Part shown: positions 6,339-8,153 of the stretch, one piece after another
How positions within the stretch are numbered: position 1 is the stretch's first letter
Layout: each line of letters opens with the position of its first letter
Assembly (NCBI GenBank): GCA_947307505.1
Contig: CAMZJG010000036.1
Location: forward strand, 1-8,153
DNA: 8,153 nucleotides
DNA from: an uncultured Clostridia bacterium
GTDB lineage: Bacteria > Bacillota_A > Clostridia > Oscillospirales > Oscillospiraceae
Direction of reading: 5' to 3'
Notes under the pieces: model-generated
Told to the model about the DNA's origin: nothing
The model's input: the letters and a program-made list of their open reading frames with translations, nothing else
Databases searched by the model: none
Translations under genes and position numbers: made by a program

Positions 6339-6827
6339 TTACATCCCCTCGATGAGGCGTACGGTGAGCTTCCCGGTCTCCGGATCGAAGGAGCGGATAA
6401 AGCCGCCCTGCTCCGGGATCAGATGCTCTGTTTTGCCTTTGACCACATAGATCCTTCCGGCGGGATAATCCAGGATGTCCGCCAGGATCCCCAGTTCGGT
6501 CCCGTCCTCCTCCACCACCGGCCGACCGATGGCGTCCTGGAGGAAGAAGGCCCCTTCCGCAATGGGGATGGAATCCCGGTCGGCAAAAAGGATCTTTCCC
6601 TTCAGCGCCATGGCCGCCTCCACCGAGTCGATCCCCTCCAGCTTCAGAAGGGCGAAACCCTTGTGTACCCGGGCGCTCTCCACCCGCCGAGGCTGACCTT
6701 CCAGAAAGACGGTATCCAGTCCCGTCAGAACGGAAGGCTCATCGGTCCAGGTTTCCACTTTCATTTCCCCCCGGACCCCATGGGTGTTGATGATCCTGCC
6801 CGCCTCAAGGTATTGCTTTTTCTCCAT
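6339..6827 (-). CDS. rimM: 16S rRNA processing / 30S maturation factor RimM
   Basis: Assists assembly of the 30S head, including 16S rRNA processing, by binding ribosomal protein S19. The protein is 162 residues. The N-terminal RimM barrel carries GRIINTHGVRGEMKV (10-24), the family hallmark. The C-terminal PRC-barrel carries FFLQDAIGRPV, then LGILADILDYPAG, a YVVKG strand and LIPEQ, ending in EGM. The ATG at 6827 is chosen because AAAGGAG at 6837-6843 lies 9 nt upstream and family proteins start near here. The frame is open to a TTG at 6872, but that extension lies in the hairpin at 6845-6874 and would add 15 unrelated residues. trmD starts 2 nt after the stop. The hairpin suggests that rimM-trmD expression may be partly uncoupled from rpsP-khpA. 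Confidence 0.95.
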   Translation of the reverse strand: MEKKQYLEAGRIINTHGVRGEMKVETWTDEPSVLTGLDTVFLEGQPRRVESARVHKGFALLKLEGIDSVEAAMALKGKILFADRDSIPIAEGAFFLQDAIGRPVVEEDGTELGILADILDYPAGRIYVVKGKTEHLIPEQGGFIRSFDPETGKLTVRLIEGM

Positions 6828-6844
6828 GGGTTTTTGCTCCTTTG

Positions 6845-6874
6845 AAAAATTGCCGGAGTTGAACTCCGGCAATT
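6845..6874 (-). terminator. Terminator-like hairpin between khpA and rimM
   Basis: AATTGCCGGAGTT (6848-6860) and AACTCCGGCAATT (6862-6874) are perfect inverse complements around one central base; as RNA this gives an 11-12-bp stem with a 3-5-nt loop. The minus-strand transcript then reads TTTTTC, a short U run. It begins 3 nt after the khpA stop and ends 1 nt before the AAAGGAG of rimM. It has the form of an intrinsic terminator or attenuator. Because rimM and trmD are needed and no other promoter is obvious, partial termination or RNA processing is more likely than full termination. Confidence 0.75.
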
Positions 6875-6877
6875 CAG

Positions 6878-7108
6878 TCAGTCGACGATATCGACCGAAA
6901 CCCGCTTCTGACTCCGCTGCGCCAGCGATTTCACCAGGACGCGGATCTCTTTGGCTATGCGGCCCTGACGGCCGATGACCTTGCCCATATCTCCGTCCGC
7001 GACCCGGAGCTCGAGAACGGTTTCGCCATTCTCCTCCCGCTCCGTTACCGTGACCTCATCCGGGTGATCCACCAGGTTCTGGGCAACATACAGTAACAGC
7101 TCTTTCAT
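6878..7108 (-). CDS. khpA: KH-domain RNA-binding protein KhpA
   Basis: A 76-residue protein made almost entirely of one KH domain, with the signature GKVIGRQGRIAKEIR (about 42-56; GxxGxxG loop) and the hydrophobic N-terminal helix MKELLLYVAQNLVDHP. The length and sequence match the YlqC/KhpA family of Gram-positive bacteria, which binds RNA and in several species pairs with KhpB (Jag) to influence cell division and wall synthesis. The position between rpsP and rimM is the conserved one. The ATG at 7108 is preceded by AAAGGAT (7118-7124) with 9-nt spacing. A 4-bp stem, ATCC/GGAT, could include that site. The terminator-like hairpin follows the stop by 3 nt. Confidence 0.95.
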   Translation of the reverse strand: MKELLLYVAQNLVDHPDEVTVTEREENGETVLELRVADGDMGKVIGRQGRIAKEIRVLVKSLAQRSQKRVSVDIVD

Positions 7109-7132
7109 GAACGAATGATCCTTTCGGGGGAT

Positions 7133-7372
7133 TTAGATCACACCGGCCCTCTTCAGCAGGTTTTTCACGGTGTCCGTGGGCTGAGCGCCGTTCTTGATCC
7201 AGGTGAGGGCGCGCTCGCTGTCCACCTTGATCTCGGCGGGCTCGGTGAGGGGATTGTAGGTGCCGATCTCCTCGATGAATCTGCCGTCCCGGGGGAAATG
7301 GGAATCCGCAACCACGATGCGGTAGTAGGGGGCCTTCTTGGCGCCCATTCTGCGAAGTCTGATTTTGACCAT
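7133..7372 (-). CDS. rpsP: 30S ribosomal protein bS16
   Basis: A 79-residue, basic component of the small ribosomal subunit that binds 16S rRNA early in assembly. It begins [19 protein letters not shown] and continues with [19 protein letters not shown] and [15 protein letters not shown], all classic bS16 features, at full family length. The ATG at 7372 is preceded by AGAGGTG (7381-7387) with 8-nt spacing. The gene lies between ffh and khpA as usual in Firmicutes; khpA starts 24 nt after its stop, so the two are almost surely co-transcribed. Confidence 0.98.
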   Translation of the reverse strand: MVKIRLRRMGAKKAPYYRIVVADSHFPRDGRFIEEIGTYNPLTEPAEIKVDSERALTWIKNGAQPTDTVKNLLKRAGVI

Positions 7373-7413
7373 CTTGATTACACCTCTGCGTTTATTTGTT
7401 ATGATTTATCGGA

Positions 7414-7429
7414 AAGCCCCGCAGGGCTT
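7414..7429 (-). other. Short hairpin with UNCG-type loop between ffh and rpsP
   Basis: On the minus strand AAGCCC-TGCG-GGGCTT forms a 6-bp stem closed by C-G around UGCG, which fits the stable UNCG tetraloop class. Only UCCG follows the stem's own UU, so the U tract is weak. It begins 9 nt after the ffh stop. It may be a weak terminator, a partial attenuator or a 3'-end stabiliser for ffh mRNA while letting rpsP be read through. Confidence 0.5.
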
Positions 7430-7438
7430 GACCTACGT

Positions 7439-8153
7439 TCACATCATGCCGAAAAGACCCTTGCCGCGGCCGCGCATGAGCTTCTTCGCATTCTTGCCGC
7501 CCATCTGCTTGGCCAGGACCTGCATCTGCTCGTACTGCTTCAGCAGGCGGTTCACATCCACCACCTGGGTGCCGCTGCCCCGGGCGATGCGCTTTTTCCG
7601 GCTGCTGTTCAGCAGGCCGGGATCCTGCCGCTCCGCAGGGGTCATGGATTTCAGGATGGCTTCGGTGCGGGCCAGCGCCTTTTCGTCGATGGATGCGCCG
7701 CTGAGCTGCTTCGCATCGATCCCCGGGAGCATCCCCGCAATGTCGGAGAGAGAACCCATGCTCTTCAGGCTCTGGAGCTGCTCGTAGTAATCCTCCAGGG
7801 TGAAGCGGTTGGACAGGAGCTTTTCGCTCATCTCCCGGGCCTTCTGCTCATCGAAGCTCTGCTCCGCCTTTTCGATGAGGGTGAGGATATCCCCCATGCC
7901 CAGGATCCGGGAAGCCATGCGGTCCGGATGGAAGGGCTCGATGCCGTCCAGCTTTTCCCCGATGCCCGCAAACTTGATGGGCTTGCCGGTGACCGCCCGC
8001 ACGGAGAGGGCCGCGCCGCCTCTGGCGTCGCCGTCCAGCTTGGTGAGGAAAATGCTGTCCACCCCCAGGGCCTCGTCGAAGGCTTTGGCGGCGTTCACCG
8101 CATCCTGGCCGGTCATGGCGTCGATAAAGAGCATGATCTCCGTGGGCTGGATC
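7439..8153 (-). CDS. ffh: Signal recognition particle protein Ffh (SRP54), C-terminal 237 residues
   Basis: The SRP GTPase binds signal peptides and 4.5S/6S RNA and delivers ribosomes to the membrane receptor FtsY. The frame is open to the upper window edge, so the N domain and the G1-G3 GTPase motifs lie outside; an ATG at 8134 is internal, since conserved residues IQPTEI precede it. Visible are [12 protein letters not shown], the G4 motif [15 protein letters not shown]5 GIGEKLD and the linker [15 protein letters not shown]. The methionine-rich M domain follows, with [14 protein letters not shown] and the RNA-binding helix motif [13 protein letters not shown]...[11 protein letters not shown]. 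It ends in a glycine/basic tail and GMM. No frameshift is seen. The stop is 66 nt above the rpsP start, with a small hairpin between. Confidence 0.97.
   Translation of the reverse strand, partial: IQPTEIMLFIDAMTGQDAVNAAKAFDEALGVDSIFLTKLDGDARGGAALSVRAVTGKPIKFAGIGEKLDGIEPFHPDRMASRILGMGDILTLIEKAEQSFDEQKAREMSEKLLSNRFTLEDYYEQLQSLKSMGSLSDIAGMLPGIDAKQLSGASIDEKALARTEAILKSMTPAERQDPGLLNSSRKKRIARGSGTQVVDVNRLLKQYEQMQVLAKQMGGKNAKKLMRGRGKGLFGMM

Noticed and set aside
5539..6450. Plus-strand open frame of 303 codons opposite trmD and part of rimM
   Set aside because: Antisense to trmD, whose motifs are unmistakable; no recognisable domain in the plus-strand product.
6828..6872. Upstream TTG start for rimM
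   Set aside because: The codon lies inside the hairpin, and the ATG at 6827 has a properly spaced AAAGGAG and matches the family start.
7373..7438. Possible promoter for rpsP in the ffh-rpsP gap
   Set aside because: AT-rich -10-like words (GATAAA, CATAAC) exist, but no -35-like sequence lies at a proper distance.
1..8153. CRISPR array, tRNA/rRNA gene, insertion sequence, phage attachment site or riboswitch
   Set aside because: No repeat-spacer pattern, cloverleaf, transposase, terminal inverted repeat or recognisable aptamer was seen; noncoding gaps are all under about 140 bases.

Overview
The window comes from a fairly GC-rich (I estimate about 60%) bacterium of the Clostridia, in broad terms a gut-type member of the Oscillospiraceae/Lachnospiraceae assemblage. 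The clues are the order ffh-rpsP-khpA-rimM-trmD, the wording of the S16 and KH proteins, GGAGG-type ribosome binding sites and a Firmicutes-style ABC-2 exporter. The genus cannot be fixed from this stretch. Every supported gene is on the minus strand, so transcription runs from high to low coordinates.

From 8153 down to 5575 lies a conserved translation/secretion block: the C-terminal half of the SRP GTPase Ffh (start outside the window), ribosomal protein bS16, the KH-domain RNA-binding protein KhpA, the ribosome maturation factor RimM and the tRNA m1G37 methyltransferase TrmD. Two RNA hairpins interrupt it. One is a short stem with a UNCG-type loop between ffh and rpsP. The other is a strong terminator-like stem with a U run between khpA and rimM, directly before the rimM ribosome binding site. 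The rplS gene that usually follows trmD in Firmicutes is not there.

From 5506 down to 642 is an accessory run of six closely packed genes: a NUDIX hydrolase, a flavodoxin-fold reductase with an iron-sulfur-flavoprotein cysteine motif, a small alpha/beta hydrolase, a class I SAM-dependent methyltransferase, an ABC ATPase and a 12-helix ABC-2 type permease. Spacings from trmD onward are about 68, 50, 10, -4 (overlap), 38 and 1 nt. No terminator is visible inside the run, so read-through from trmD is plausible. The run ends at a clear Rho-independent terminator (560-617). The ATPase and permease surely form one exporter. What the four enzymes do together, if anything, is unknown.

Below the terminator, a short intergenic region with a possible promoter and a perfect 6-bp dyad precedes a cupin-fold protein that runs to the window edge at base 1. 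No gene-free stretch exceeds about 140 bases. I see no tRNA, rRNA, CRISPR array, insertion sequence, riboswitch or phage gene. The window is mostly ordinary core and accessory genome. The most interesting points are the khpA-rimM hairpin, the replacement of rplS by the accessory run, the unexplained six-gene set and the internally duplicated permease.
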